From: DATAEG01 sp963703085
GTDB lineage: Bacteria > Actinomycetota > Actinomycetes > Mycobacteriales > Jatrophihabitantaceae
Assembly: GCA_963703085.1 (NCBI GenBank)
Contig: OY969789.1
Coordinates: forward strand, 2,914,001-2,978,000
Length of the DNA stretch: 64,000 nucleotides
Direction of reading: 5' to 3'
In this document: piece by piece, positions 32,880-41,707 of the stretch
Layout: each line of letters starts with the position of its first letter
How positions within the stretch are numbered: the first letter of the stretch is position 1
Notes under the pieces: model-generated
Told to the model about the DNA's origin: nothing
Databases searched by the model: none
What the model saw: only the letters and a program-made list of their open reading frames with translations
Program-made: the position numbers and the translations under genes

Positions 32880-34240
32880 CGGTGGGTCGGGATCAGCGGT
32901 TGACCCGGCCGGACCGGCAGACCGGGTCGGCTCGGCCTCGACGGTTGTCGGTAGCGGCGGAGGTTGGGTGCGGTAGGTGTGGCCGGTGGGGCTGGTCCAG
33001 ACGGTTGATCCGTCGGGTTGTCGTTGCGGGTTGCCAGTGGGTGAGGTGTTTGCAGCGGTGATGCCGCCGGCACAAGCGGGTGCAGGTTGCCTTCGCACGT
33101 CGGGCCGCCGTCCTTCGCGGCGGTGAGGTGGTCGAGGTCGCAGGCGACGGCGGGGCGGGTGCAGGAGGCGAAGGTGCAGGTTTGGTCGCGGGCGATGATG
33201 AACGCCGCCAACCGGGCCGGCGGCCGATACGTCCTGCTGCCGTAGTCCAGTAGCCGGCCGTGGTCGTCGGTGAGCAACCGCCGCCAGCTGCCGGTGTCGT
33301 CTTTCGCGATGCGTCGGGCCATGGCGGCGGGGATCGGGCCGTACCCGGCCAACTCACCGGGTTGTTCGTCCAGGCCGAGCAGGGTGGTGGCGGCGACGGT
33401 GAGCTGCACCGCCGGCCGCGCCCCATGCCTCTTGGTGAGGTGCGGGTCGGCCAGGGCGGAGTCGGCCAGGGTGACCAGCGCATCCGCCCGCCGCTGATCC
33501 GCCGACCGGCTGTCACCGCCGTTGCCGAAGATCGTTTCTGAGGCGATGGCGTCGATCGCGGTCAGCACCGTGGCCGCGCCGTCGGCGGGCAGGTAGGCCC
33601 AGAGCTGCGCCATGCCGTGCAGGTCGGGGGTGAGCACCACCCGCCGCTGCTCCACCGCGTCGGCATGCCGCTCCTGCTCCCCGGCCGGGTCCAACGCCAG
33701 CACCGCCCGAGTGACCGAGGCCCGGAACTGGCTGACCGTCTGCTCGGAGGACTTGTCGAGCACGCGTTCTTCTACCGCCGGGCCACGTCCTGATCGAGGC
33801 TCATGACGGCCGAGGCGAGTACCTCGGCGTGCCGGGCGGTGATGTCCCCGGCCCGCAACGCCGCCAACGTCTTCCGCAGCGTGGTGGTGAGGACTTCGGC
33901 GCGGTGCACCTGGGTCGCGGCGGTCGCTGGGGCGATGCGCAGCACCGCGGCGATCTCCTGGACCGACCACTTGTCATTGCTCGGATCATCTCGAGAGATG
34001 GCTGCGAGTAGCTCGATCTGCCGAGCCGCGTCGAACCCGGCCTGCCGACGCAACACCACCAGCAGATCCACCCGCCCCACCTCCGACAGGCGGGAGGGTG
34101 CCGCGAACTGGGCGGCGTGCACCGAATCCGGGGTCGGCGCCAGCTCCGCCAGTGTCGGCGATTGACTCGTCGGGGACGGTCAGCACATCCACCGGCGACG
34201 GCACATACCCCTCGCTACCGCCGCGCTCCCCGTTGTGCAT
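32880..34240 (-). pseudogene. DUF222 / HNH endonuclease (13E12-repeat family), multiply frameshifted
   Basis: Remains of one DUF222-HNH gene spread over all three minus-strand frames. The N-terminus MHNGERGG starts at 34240 and breaks near 34150. The frame then changes to one reading LAELAPTPDSVHAAQF and the DUF222 part to about 33780, where it stops. A third frame carries VEERVLDKSSEQTVSQF through CTFASCTRPAVACDLDH and GNLHPL to about 33080. The HNH end CRRHHRCKHLTHWQ is in another frame, and the tail DGSTVWTSPTGHTYRT in yet another. At least four shifts make a single product impossible. The family is abundant and often decayed in actinobacteria and is linked to mobile repeats. Sequencing error alone is unlikely to explain this many breaks. 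Confidence 0.85.
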
Positions 34241-34373
34241 GACCCAATTTTAGGTCGGGACACTGACATTTTCGGGCTATCCACAGACCCAATCTCGAAG
34301 AGACTTTCCCTTATCGCATAAGGCAAAACGCCCAGCCCACGCAACGCAACAGATGACCGCAGGACCGAAGCGA

Positions 34374-34502
34374 AACCGCAACCCGACAGCGCAAGCCAGA
34401 AGCCCTCGCATCCGTCGCTGCCGTAGTAAACCGAACCAAGCTGGAACCGCACCCGACAGCGCAGAGCAGAAGCGCAAACATCCGTCGGTGCCGTAGTAAA
34501 CC
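34374..34502 (+). repeat. Two imperfect direct copies of a ~58-bp repeat
   Basis: Copy 1 (34374-34432) and copy 2 (34445-34502) share CCCGACAGCGCA, CATCCGTCG and TGCCGTAGTAAACC in the same order, with a period of 70-71 bases. They lie between the HNH pseudogene and the oxidoreductase gene. Only two copies are seen and their separation is about 12 bases, so this is not a CRISPR array. Possible attachment-site or recombination scar; function unknown. Confidence 0.65.
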
Positions 34503-34508
34503 CATCCC

Positions 34509-35477
34509 TTACGGCTCGATGACGATCTTGCCGACGAGTTCTCCGTGCTCCATCGCGGCCAACCCGTCCCGAGCGTCCGCCAGGGGAAGAGTCCGGTCGA
34601 TGTGCGGGCGCAAGCCGGTGTTGCGCAAGAAGCTGATCAGACCGCTGAGCTCGCTGCGGTTGCCCATGGTGGATCCCACCACCGACAGCTGGAGGAAGAA
34701 GATTCGGTTCAGCTCAGCCGGGGGCATCGCGCCGCTGGTGGCTCCGGAGATCACGATGCGGCCGCCCGGCTTCAGCGACTTGACCGAGTGCGACCAGGTG
34801 GCCGCGCCGACTGTCTCGATCACCGCGTCGACCCGCTCGGGCAACCGAGCTCCCGGTTCGAATGCGGCATCCGCCCCCAGCTCCAGAGCAGCTGCGCGCT
34901 TCGCCTCAGTGCGGGCCGTTGACCACACCCGGAACCCGCCCGCGCGGCCCATTGCGATGCAAGCACTGGCGACACCGCCGGTGCTTCCCTGGACGAGAAC
35001 CGTCTGGCCGGGAAGCAGGCCGGACTTGCCGAACAACATCCGATACCCGGTCAGCCACGCGGTCGGCAAGCAGGCCGCGTGGGCGAAGGACAGCTCGGCC
35101 GGTTTCGCGATCACATTGGCCTTCGGCACGGCCACGTACTGCGCGATCGAACCCTGATGCTTCTCGCTGAGCAGGCTGCGGCCCGGGTCCAGCGTCTCGT
35201 CGCCGGTCCATCCTTCCGACGCTATGACGCCATGCACGACGACGTCCGCGCCGGTGGCGGTGTCAACACCGGCAGCGTCGCAGCCGAGGATCATCGGAAA
35301 CTGGTCCGGCTTGATACCGACGCCACGCAGGGTCCACAGATCGTGATGGTTCAAACTCGCCGCCTTGACCGCGACGACTGTCCAGCCTTCGCGCGGCTCA
35401 GGATCCGGGCGGTCGCCGACTGCGGCAACGGACAGCGGGTCGTCGGCGTTCGGGGCCGTGCCATACAGCGCGCGCAT
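34509..35477 (-). CDS. Zinc-independent MDR-family alcohol/quinone oxidoreductase
   Basis: A 322-residue medium-chain dehydrogenase/reductase. It has a GroES-like N-terminal half with AASLNHHDLWTLRG and GCDAAGV. The Rossmann half carries VLVQGSTGGVASACI as the dinucleotide-binding loop and SGATSGAMP. Structural-zinc cysteines are absent, and the catalytic zinc ligands seem incomplete, so a quinone-reductase or zinc-free class is more likely than a classical alcohol dehydrogenase. Start ATG 35477 (MRALYG); an in-frame TTG two codons upstream is also possible. Converges toward the HNH pseudogene. Confidence 0.85.
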   Translation of the reverse strand: MRALYGTAPNADDPLSVAAVGDRPDPEPREGWTVVAVKAASLNHHDLWTLRGVGIKPDQFPMILGCDAAGVDTATGADVVVHGVIASEGWTGDETLDPGRSLLSEKHQGSIAQYVAVPKANVIAKPAELSFAHAACLPTAWLTGYRMLFGKSGLLPGQTVLVQGSTGGVASACIAMGRAGGFRVWSTARTEAKRAAALELGADAAFEPGARLPERVDAVIETVGAATWSHSVKSLKPGGRIVISGATSGAMPPAELNRIFFLQLSVVGSTMGNRSELSGLISFLRNTGLRPHIDRTLPLADARDGLAAMEHGELVGKIVIEP

Positions 35478-35496
35478 CCCCAAACCCTAGTGCGGC

Positions 35497-36033
35497 TCAG
35501 TTCTGCGTATAGGTGGCCACGATCCGGGCGCGGGCCAGAGTGTGCGAGAAGAGGTTGAAGCCGAGGTATGCCGGTGACGAGTTCTCGTCCACGTCGAGGT
35601 GCTCCACGTCGACGGCATGCACGACGATGTAGTAGCGGTGCTCGCCGTGTCCCGCGGGCGGCGCGGCCCCGACAAAGCGGTTCGTTCCGGCGTCGTTGCG
35701 CAGCGTCACCGCACCGGCCGGTATGCCCGAGCCGTTCTCATCGCCGGCGCCGCTGGGAAGGTCGGTGACCGAGGCCGGGATGTTCGCCACGACCCAGTGC
35801 CAGAACCCGCTCGCGGTCGGCGCGTGCGGGTCGAAGACGGTGACGACGAAGCTCTTGGTCTCGGTCGGGAACCCGGACCACGACAGCTGCGGTGAGACGT
35901 CTTCACCGCCCGCACCCATCATGCCGCTCACCTGCGCCATCGCGAGTTCCGCACCGTCCTGCGCGTCGGCGCTGGTGAGCGTGAAGGTGGGAACGTCGGG
36001 CAGGTACTGGTACGGGTCGGGTACTTCCGGCAT
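35497..36033 (-). CDS. PEBP-family (YbhB/YbcL) protein
   Basis: A 178-residue phosphatidylethanolamine-binding-protein homologue, cytosolic by lack of signal peptide. Start ATG 36033 is set by GAGGAG upstream; the frame remains open beyond it without support. Family blocks are SPQLSWSGFPTETKSFVVTVFDPHAPT (ligand pocket, residues about 50-77), FWHWVVANIP and PPAGHGEHRYYIVVHAVD. Bacterial members bind anionic lipids or act as kinase regulators, but no specific role is known here. It sits 19 bases upstream of the start of the downstream oxidoreductase gene on the same strand, so they may be co-transcribed. Confidence 0.9.
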   Translation of the reverse strand: MPEVPDPYQYLPDVPTFTLTSADAQDGAELAMAQVSGMMGAGGEDVSPQLSWSGFPTETKSFVVTVFDPHAPTASGFWHWVVANIPASVTDLPSGAGDENGSGIPAGAVTLRNDAGTNRFVGAAPPAGHGEHRYYIVVHAVDVEHLDVDENSSPAYLGFNLFSHTLARARIVATYTQN

Positions 36034-36184
36034 GCGCGCTCCTCGGCAAGTGACGGTGCAAATGACTTCACCCTCGACCTTGGCACGCCGGTGGATCGGC
36101 CGCCACCGGCGGACTTGCGCGACTGTCGCCAGGAAGAGCGTCACCGACCGAACCGGTCCACTGCCGGATAGCTACGGTGGGCAC

Positions 36185-36979
36185 ATGTCCACTGAGGCCG
36201 CCGATCACCTCGTTCCGGGGTTGTGTTCGGTGACGCTGCGGGCGTCGGCCGCCGAGGAGATCATCAGCCTGGCCGTCGACGCGGGCCTGCGAACCATCGA
36301 GTGGGGCGGCGATGTGCACGTCCCGGTCGGCGATCTGCGCCGGGCCGCCGCAGTGCGCCGGAAGACCGAGGACGCCGGCCTGGCCGTCTGCTCCTACGGC
36401 TCCTACTTCGGTCAGGACGATCAGCCGACCGACTTCGATGCAGTGCTCGACACGGCGCAGGCACTCGGCGCGCAACGGATCCGGATCTGGGCCGGCAGCC
36501 TGGCCAGCGCAGTCACCTCCGCCGAGCACCGGGCCCGACTGGTCAGTGCCGTCCAGGACGCCGCAGCGCGCGCGGCCGCTGCGCAGACACAGGTGGCTTT
36601 CGAGTTTCACCCGAACACGCTCACGGACACCGTCGATTCGACGCTGTGCCTGCTCGCGGAGGTCGACCGGCCCAACGTGGCGACCTACTGGCAGCCACCG
36701 ATCGACGTCTCCGACGAGGCGGCCGTGGCCGGGCTGCACCGGGTCCTCGACCACGTCGTCACGGTGCACGCCTTCTCGTGGTGGCCGGGCGATCACCGGC
36801 TGCCGCTCGATTCACGAGCGGAGTTGTGGCGCAGAGTGGCGGCAGAGCTTGCCGGCGTGTCGCGAGCTCTGCCGGTGCTGCTGGAGTTCGTTCCGGACGA
36901 CGCGCCCGAGGCGATCCGGCCCGAGGCGGCAGCCTTACGCGTCCTGTTAGGCATCGACGATCGGAGTTACTCGCAATGA
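36185..36979 (+). CDS. Sugar phosphate isomerase/epimerase (xylose-isomerase-like TIM barrel)
   Basis: A 264-residue TIM-barrel protein. The start is ATG 36185; the frame extends upstream only through antisense of the PEBP gene. Typical blocks are GLRTIEWGGDVHVP, ALGAQRIRIWAG, and metal-site residues Glu and His in VAFEFHPNTLTDT, VATYWQPPIDV and VVTVHAFSWWPGD. A Glu in VLLEFVPDD follows. It overlaps the aldehyde dehydrogenase gene by 4 bases (ATGA). The pair looks like a small sugar-acid catabolic unit, with this protein acting on an open or phosphorylated sugar derivative. The exact reaction is not readable. Confidence 0.8.
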   Translation: MSTEAADHLVPGLCSVTLRASAAEEIISLAVDAGLRTIEWGGDVHVPVGDLRRAAAVRRKTEDAGLAVCSYGSYFGQDDQPTDFDAVLDTAQALGAQRIRIWAGSLASAVTSAEHRARLVSAVQDAAARAAAAQTQVAFEFHPNTLTDTVDSTLCLLAEVDRPNVATYWQPPIDVSDEAAVAGLHRVLDHVVTVHAFSWWPGDHRLPLDSRAELWRRVAAELAGVSRALPVLLEFVPDDAPEAIRPEAAALRVLLGIDDRSYSQ

Positions 36980-38508
36980 CCGCAGTGCAGCACTCCATCC
37001 GAGCAATGGATCCGCGCACCGGCACGCCCACCGGCTTCGAGGTGGCGCAGATGAGCGCCGCCGATGTCGACGTCGTCGCGCAGGCAGCCGCCGTCGCGGC
37101 ACCGGCGTTCGCCAAGACGAGCCGCACCCAACGAGCCGGGTGGCTGCGTGCGCTTGCCGACGGGCTGGACACTGCTCGCCCGGAGCTCGTTGCGGTCGCC
37201 GATCGGGAGACCGGGCTCGGCGAGGGACGGCTGACCGGCGAGCTCACCCGCACCTGCTTCCAGCTCCGGCTGTTCGCCGACGTTCTCGAGGACGGCGGCT
37301 ACCTCGACGCAATCATCGATCACGCCGGCGATACCGCGATGGGCCCGCGCCCGGATCTGCGCAGGATGCTCGTCCCGATCGGGCCGGTCGGCGTCTTCGG
37401 CGCCAGCAACTTCCCGTTCGCGTTCTCGGTGCCCGGGGGCGACACCGCCGCCGCGCTGGCGGCCGGGTGCCCCGTCGTGATCAAGGCGCACCCGTCCCAT
37501 CCGGAGACGTCGCAGCGGTGCTTCGAGGTGCTGCGCGGCGTCCTGTCGGCCGAAGGCGCACCGAACGACGTTGTGGCACTGGTGCATGGCATTGATGCCG
37601 GCGCAGCGCTGGTCAGCCACCCGGCGATCCGCGCGGTCGGGTTCACCGGCTCGTCCCGCGGCGGTCAAGCGCTCGCTCGGCTGGCCGCCGAACGTCCTGA
37701 CCCGATCCCGTTCTACGGCGAACTGTCCGGTCTCAACCCCCTGGTCATCTCACCCGGTGCGGCCCGCGCCCGGGGTGCTGCGATTGCCGAAGGGCTGGTC
37801 GGTTCGGTGACGCTCGGCGCCGGACAGTTCTGCACCAAGCCGGGGCTGCTGTTCCTCGCCGCGGACTCCGCCGGCGACGCTGTGCTGGCCGGAATGTCGG
37901 CGCAGCTGGCGGAGGTGGCGCCTCCGGTGGCCCTCGATGCAGGCATCGGGTCGGCGTTCGCGTCGGGGCGTACTGAACTGAGCGAGTCTCCTGGTGTGCA
38001 GACGGTCGCGGAAGTGGCGGCGGCCGAGAGCGGCTTCTCGATGGCGCCGACGCTGCTCGCCGTCCCGGCCGACAAGCTGGACGGGCGGTTGCTCGAGGAG
38101 TGCTTCGGCCCGCTGGCGGTGGTGGTCCGGTACACCGATGCGGATGAGCTGCTTGCCGCTGTGCGTGCGCTGCCCGGTTCGTTGACGGCCACCGTGCACA
38201 TCGAGGGCGACGAGGACGAGCTGGCCGCGGCCTTGGTGCCGGTGCTGGCCGAGCGGGCCGGCCGGTTGATCTGGAACGGTTACCCGACCGGCGTCGCGGT
38301 GGCGTGGGCGATGCAGCACGGCGGGCCGGCGCCGTCGACGACCAACTCGTTGCACACCTCGGTGGGCCCGACCTCGATCAGGCGGTTCCTGCGCCCGCTC
38401 GCCTGGCAGAACGCCCCGGCCGCCGCGTTGCCTGCCGAACTTGCTGAGGGGCCGGTCTCGATACCGCGCCGGGTGGACGGCCGCCTGGTGCCCGGCACCG
38501 CTCCCTAG
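36976..38508 (+). CDS. Aldehyde dehydrogenase, α-ketoglutaric-semialdehyde/2,5-dioxovalerate type
   Basis: A 510-residue NAD(P)-dependent dehydrogenase. The catalytic Cys286 is in LGAGQFCTKPG, the general base Glu249 in FYGELSGLNP, and the cofactor motif is FTGSSRGGQAL. The segment PIGPVGVFGASNFPFAFSV is the early Rossmann block. The pattern GQFCTKPG and an ending ARGLI-like AGRLIWNGYPTGVAV fit the 2,5-dioxovalerate (α-ketoglutarate semialdehyde) dehydrogenases of sugar-acid degradation. Translationally coupled to the upstream isomerase-like gene by a 4-base overlap. A secreted ribonuclease gene follows 8 bases after the stop. Confidence 0.85.
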   Translation: MTAVQHSIRAMDPRTGTPTGFEVAQMSAADVDVVAQAAAVAAPAFAKTSRTQRAGWLRALADGLDTARPELVAVADRETGLGEGRLTGELTRTCFQLRLFADVLEDGGYLDAIIDHAGDTAMGPRPDLRRMLVPIGPVGVFGASNFPFAFSVPGGDTAAALAAGCPVVIKAHPSHPETSQRCFEVLRGVLSAEGAPNDVVALVHGIDAGAALVSHPAIRAVGFTGSSRGGQALARLAAERPDPIPFYGELSGLNPLVISPGAARARGAAIAEGLVGSVTLGAGQFCTKPGLLFLAADSAGDAVLAGMSAQLAEVAPPVALDAGIGSAFASGRTELSESPGVQTVAEVAAAESGFSMAPTLLAVPADKLDGRLLEECFGPLAVVVRYTDADELLAAVRALPGSLTATVHIEGDEDELAAALVPVLAERAGRLIWNGYPTGVAVAWAMQHGGPAPSTTNSLHTSVGPTSIRRFLRPLAWQNAPAAALPAELAEGPVSIPRRVDGRLVPGTAP

Positions 38509-38516
38509 GTCGACGT

Positions 38517-38930
38517 GTGCGTCGCACCCGCCGTCCGCTGATCGCCCTGCTCGCGCTGCTCGCGCTGCTCGTCGTCGGGTATGTCGCCCGCACCGTGCAC
38601 CACGACGACACGGACACCAGGCAGTCATCCGGCAGCTCACCGGTGTCCGGAGCGGCGGTCGCGCTCTCGTCGCTGCCGGTGCAGGCACGGCAGACGGTGG
38701 CGCTGATCGAGGCCGGTGGGCCCTTCCCGTACCCGCAGGACGGCGTGGTGTTCCGTAACGCCGAGGGCCGGCTACCGAAGGAGAAGACCGGTTACTACCA
38801 CGAGTACACCGTCACCACGCCCGGCTCGCCCGACCGCGGCGCGCGGCGGATCATCACCGGCCGGTCAGGGGAGTACTACTACACCGCTGATCACTACGAG
38901 TCGTTCCGAGCCGTGGACGTGAGCCGATGA
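38517..38930 (+). CDS. Secreted barnase/RNase N1-T1-type ribonuclease (toxin)
   Basis: A 137-residue guanyl-specific ribonuclease. It has an N-terminal membrane or signal segment (about 8-22, LIALLALLALLVVGYV), then a Ser-rich linker and an RNase domain (about 50-137). The putative catalytic set is Glu96 in YHEYTV, Arg110-Arg111 in GARRIITG and His126 in TADHYESF, matching barnase Glu73, Arg83/Arg87 and His102. Export keeps the cell safe, and the next gene encodes a barstar-like inhibitor overlapping by 4 bases. Starts at GTG 38517. Whether it is used against rivals or for RNA scavenging cannot be told. Confidence 0.9.
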   Translation: MRRTRRPLIALLALLALLVVGYVARTVHHDDTDTRQSSGSSPVSGAAVALSSLPVQARQTVALIEAGGPFPYPQDGVVFRNAEGRLPKEKTGYYHEYTVTTPGSPDRGARRIITGRSGEYYYTADHYESFRAVDVSR

Positions 38931-39274
38931 CCGTGCCCGTCGGACTGTTCCGGGAAACCTCGCTCGACACCGTGCGCCGCAGGCATCGGCAGCTGCGGGT
39001 GATCGGGGCGGCGCGCTCGAAGCACGACGTGATCACCGCGATCTACCGCGCCGTCGACGCACCCGACTACGCCGCACCGAATCTCGATGCGCTGGCCGAC
39101 ATCCTCGGCGATCTCGGCTGGCTACCGGACGGACCGGTCGCCCTCGCCTGGCTGGGCAGCGACGCCCTGGCCGAGGGGGAGCGTGCAGCATTGCTCGAGT
39201 TGCTGCGCGACGTGGCGGAGAGCTCAGCCGGAAGCGCACATCCGCTAGCGATCTATCTCATCGCGGAGAACTAG
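38927..39274 (+). CDS. Barstar-family ribonuclease inhibitor (immunity protein)
   Basis: A 115-residue acidic protein of the barstar fold. It overlaps the ribonuclease stop by 4 bases, so the two are made together. The core DVITAIYRAVDAPDYAAPNLDALADILGDLGWL corresponds to the barstar helix-loop that plugs the RNase active site, including the Asp and Leu residues near PNLDAL. It should bind the cytosolic pool of the barnase-type enzyme before export. The stop codon overlaps the convergent enoyl-CoA hydratase stop by 4 bases. Confidence 0.88.
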   Translation: MTVPVGLFRETSLDTVRRRHRQLRVIGAARSKHDVITAIYRAVDAPDYAAPNLDALADILGDLGWLPDGPVALAWLGSDALAEGERAALLELLRDVAESSAGSAHPLAIYLIAEN

Positions 39275-40041
39275 CGCGCCGGAACCCACCGCGCGGGGCG
39301 TTTCTCGGCCCGCGCGGCGATGCCTTCCTGACCCTCGGCGCCGGCGAAGTGCCGCGCGGACAGCGCAGCGAGTTGATCGAAGCGCTCGGCGAGTGACCCG
39401 GTCGGCGGATCGGTGAGCAACGACTTCGTCGCCGCCAAGGCATGCGGGCCACCGGCAGCGAGCATGCCTGCAGAGCGGGCAACCTCGGCATCCAGGTCGG
39501 CGGCCGGCACTGCTGCGTCGAGCAGGCCGATCGCCGCGGCAAGGCCTGCCCCGAAGACTTCGCCGGTCAGGAACAAGCGGCGGGCGGGCTGCGCCGCCAT
39601 CCGGCGCAACACCGGAACGGAGATGACTGCGGGAACGAGGCCCAACCGCACCTCGGTGAATGCGAAGTCCACATCGACCGACCCGATCGCCAGATCACAT
39701 GCCGCCAGCAGGCCGATCCCGCCGGCCCGGGCTTTGCCGCCCACTCGGGCGAGCACCGGCTTCGGTGCGTCCACGATGTCGGTGAGCAGCGCCGGGAAGG
39801 CCACCACTGGTTGCTCGGCGGCGGGTACGTCGCCGACGGCGCGCAGGTCCATCCCCGAGCAGAACGCCGTTCCGGTGTGCGAGAGCACGATCACTCGCAC
39901 CGCATCGTCGGCCACCGCGTCAGCCAGGTAGGAACGCAGCGAACGGAGCAGCTCAGCCGAGAGCGCATTGCGGTTCGCCGGTGAATCGAGGGTGATGGTG
40001 GCGATGCCATCGGCCACGTCGTACCGGACGAGTTCGGACAT
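39271..40041 (-). CDS. Enoyl-CoA hydratase/isomerase family protein
   Basis: A 256-residue crotonase-fold protein from ATG 40041 (MSELVRYDVADG). The CoA-binding and oxyanion-hole blocks are ITLDSPANRNALS, AFCSGMDLRA, and KPVLARVGGKARAGGIGLLAACD. FTEVRLGLVPAVISVPVLRR follows. One of the two catalytic glutamates of true hydratases appears to be replaced near ARAGGIG, so the reaction may differ (isomerase or other crotonase chemistry). Divergent from hemW with 17 bases between start codons. Confidence 0.88.
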   Translation of the reverse strand: MSELVRYDVADGIATITLDSPANRNALSAELLRSLRSYLADAVADDAVRVIVLSHTGTAFCSGMDLRAVGDVPAAEQPVVAFPALLTDIVDAPKPVLARVGGKARAGGIGLLAACDLAIGSVDVDFAFTEVRLGLVPAVISVPVLRRMAAQPARRLFLTGEVFGAGLAAAIGLLDAAVPAADLDAEVARSAGMLAAGGPHALAATKSLLTDPPTGSLAERFDQLAALSARHFAGAEGQEGIAARAEKRPARWVPAR

Positions 40042-40058
40042 GATGAAGACTGTCTCAT

Positions 40059-41282
40059 GTGTCCCCGTCCGCATTGCCGGTAGGCGATCCGGCGCCGCCC
40101 AGCGGCGCATTGCCCGCTTCGGCAACCCTGGACGCGCCGACGACGCCGTTCGGCGTGTACGTGCACGTGCCGTTCTGCACGACCCGCTGCGGGTACTGCG
40201 ACTTCAACACCTACACCGCTGAGGAGCTCGGCAGCGGGGTCAGTCGCAGTACCTACGCGGACACCGTGATGAGCGAGGTGCGGCTGGCCCGAGACGTGCT
40301 GCACGGCCGCGTGCCGCCGGTGTCCACGGTCTTCTTCGGTGGCGGCACGCCCACATTGTTGCCGGCCGAGCACTTGGGCATCGTGCTGCGCGAGATCGGC
40401 GATGTCTTCGGCCTGGCCGCCGATGTCGAGGTGACCACCGAGGCGAACCCGGAGTCGGTCACCCCCGCCTACCTCGAGAGCCTGCGCGGGCACGGCTTCA
40501 CTCGCATCTCTCTCGGTATGCAGTCGGCGATCCCGCACGTGCTCGAGGTGCTCGACCGCAGGCATCGACCGGGCCGTCCGGAGGAAGCCGTTGCCGAGGC
40601 ACGCGCCGCCGGGTTCGAGCACGTCAACCTCGACCTCATCTACGGCTCGCCGTACGAGACCGACGCCGACTGGCAGGCATCGCTCGAGGCGGCGATCGGT
40701 TCGGGTGCAGACCACATCAGCGCATATGCACTGGTCGTGGAGGAAGGCACCGCGCTGGCCCGGCAAGTCGCAGCGGGGGTCGTGCCGGCGCCGGACGACG
40801 ACGTGCTCGCCGACCGCTACGTGATCGCCGACGAAACTCTGCGTGCGGCCGGCTTCGACTGGTACGAGGTGTCCAACTGGGCCCGCACCGAGGCGGACCG
40901 GTGCCGGCACAACGAGCTCTACTGGCAGGGCGCGAACTGGTGGGGTTTCGGACCCGGCGCGCACAGCCATGTCGGTGGCGTGCGCTGGTGGAACGTCAAG
41001 CACCCGGCCCGGTACGCCTCGATGTTGGCCGCTGCGCAGAGCCCGGCCGCCGGTCGGGAAACGCTCGACGCCGCAGCCCGCACGATGGAGACGTTGATGC
41101 TCGGCATCCGGATGCGGGCCGGCCTGCCCATCGAGATCCTGCCCGCCGCGGCCGCTGACAAGGCGGCGGCCCAGGTGCGCTGGGGGCTGCTCGACGCGGA
41201 AGCCTGGGCCTACGGCCGGGTCGCGCTCACCCAGCGCGGCCGGTTGCTGGCCGACGCGGTGGTGCGCGACCTGACCGGCTGA
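40059..41282 (+). CDS. hemW: HemW, radical SAM haem chaperone
   Basis: A 407-residue radical SAM protein related to oxygen-independent coproporphyrinogen oxidase (HemN). The cluster motif is CTTRCGYC with Cys40, Cys44 and Cys47, followed by DFNTYT. The SAM-binding GGGTPTLL and the EANPES block follow, then GFTRISLGMQS. The HemW C-terminal domain starts near WARTEADRCRHN. HemW proteins carry the CX3CX2C motif without the fourth Cys of HemN (CX2CXC), which is the case here, so haem insertion rather than porphyrin oxidation is expected. The start is GTG 40059. It heads the conserved block with hrcA and dnaJ. Confidence 0.92.
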   Translation: MSPSALPVGDPAPPSGALPASATLDAPTTPFGVYVHVPFCTTRCGYCDFNTYTAEELGSGVSRSTYADTVMSEVRLARDVLHGRVPPVSTVFFGGGTPTLLPAEHLGIVLREIGDVFGLAADVEVTTEANPESVTPAYLESLRGHGFTRISLGMQSAIPHVLEVLDRRHRPGRPEEAVAEARAAGFEHVNLDLIYGSPYETDADWQASLEAAIGSGADHISAYALVVEEGTALARQVAAGVVPAPDDDVLADRYVIADETLRAAGFDWYEVSNWARTEADRCRHNELYWQGANWWGFGPGAHSHVGGVRWWNVKHPARYASMLAAAQSPAAGRETLDAAARTMETLMLGIRMRAGLPIEILPAAAADKAAAQVRWGLLDAEAWAYGRVALTQRGRLLADAVVRDLTG

Positions 41283-41319
41283 ATTCCGCACTCGATCTCC
41301 GCGAGCGGTCTCGGGTCGG

Positions 41320-41652
41320 TCAGCGCGGGCGCAGTTCGTCCAGGTCCAGGACGCGGACATGCAGGGTGTGCCGTTGCTGCAGGGCGGCGCGCAGTGCCCG
41401 GTGCAGCCCGTCCTCGAGGTAGATGTCGCCCTTCCACTGCACGGCGTGCGGGAAGAGGTCGCCGTAGAAGGTCGACTCCTCGGACAGCAGGTTGTCCAGT
41501 TTCAGCTCGCGCTTGGTGGTGACCAGCTCGTCCAGGCGCACCGAGCGCGGCGGCACATTGGCCCAGTCGCGCGCGGAGAACTGGTGATCCGGATAGGGAC
41601 GACCTTCGCGAACCCCCTTGAAGATCACCACGGCTCCCTGCGTTGCCAGCAC
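41320..41652 (-). CDS. Conserved protein upstream of hrcA, ParB/Srx-like C-terminus
   Basis: A 110-residue protein from GTG 41652, convergent to hemW and divergent from hrcA. The C-terminal part LEDGLHRALRAALQQ resembles the xDGxHRxxA motif of ParB/sulfiredoxin-fold proteins, while the N-terminal part (QGAVVIFKGVREG) is short. The middle carries SVRLDELVTTKREL and STFYGDLFPHAVQWKGDIY. A homologue occupies the same position next to hrcA in mycobacteria. The ribosome site is weak. The frame stays open upstream, but that part only shadows hrcA. No function is established. Confidence 0.7.
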   Translation of the reverse strand: MLATQGAVVIFKGVREGRPYPDHQFSARDWANVPPRSVRLDELVTTKRELKLDNLLSEESTFYGDLFPHAVQWKGDIYLEDGLHRALRAALQQRHTLHVRVLDLDELRPR

Positions 41653-41707
41653 ATCCGGGCCAGCGTAGCGGCACCACCTAAACTGGCGTGGACAGAGAAG
41701 GAGCGCG

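Noticed and set aside
32172..34240. Prophage or integrated element around the HNH gene
   Set aside because: The HNH gene belongs to the chromosomal DUF222 family; no integrase, capsid, portal or terminase genes are present.
34374..34502. Possible CRISPR array
   Set aside because: Only two diverged copies, no spacer-length unique segments and no cas genes.
41653..41707. CIRCE element before hrcA
   Set aside because: I looked for TTAGCACTC-N9-GAGTGCTAA or near variants on both strands and saw none.
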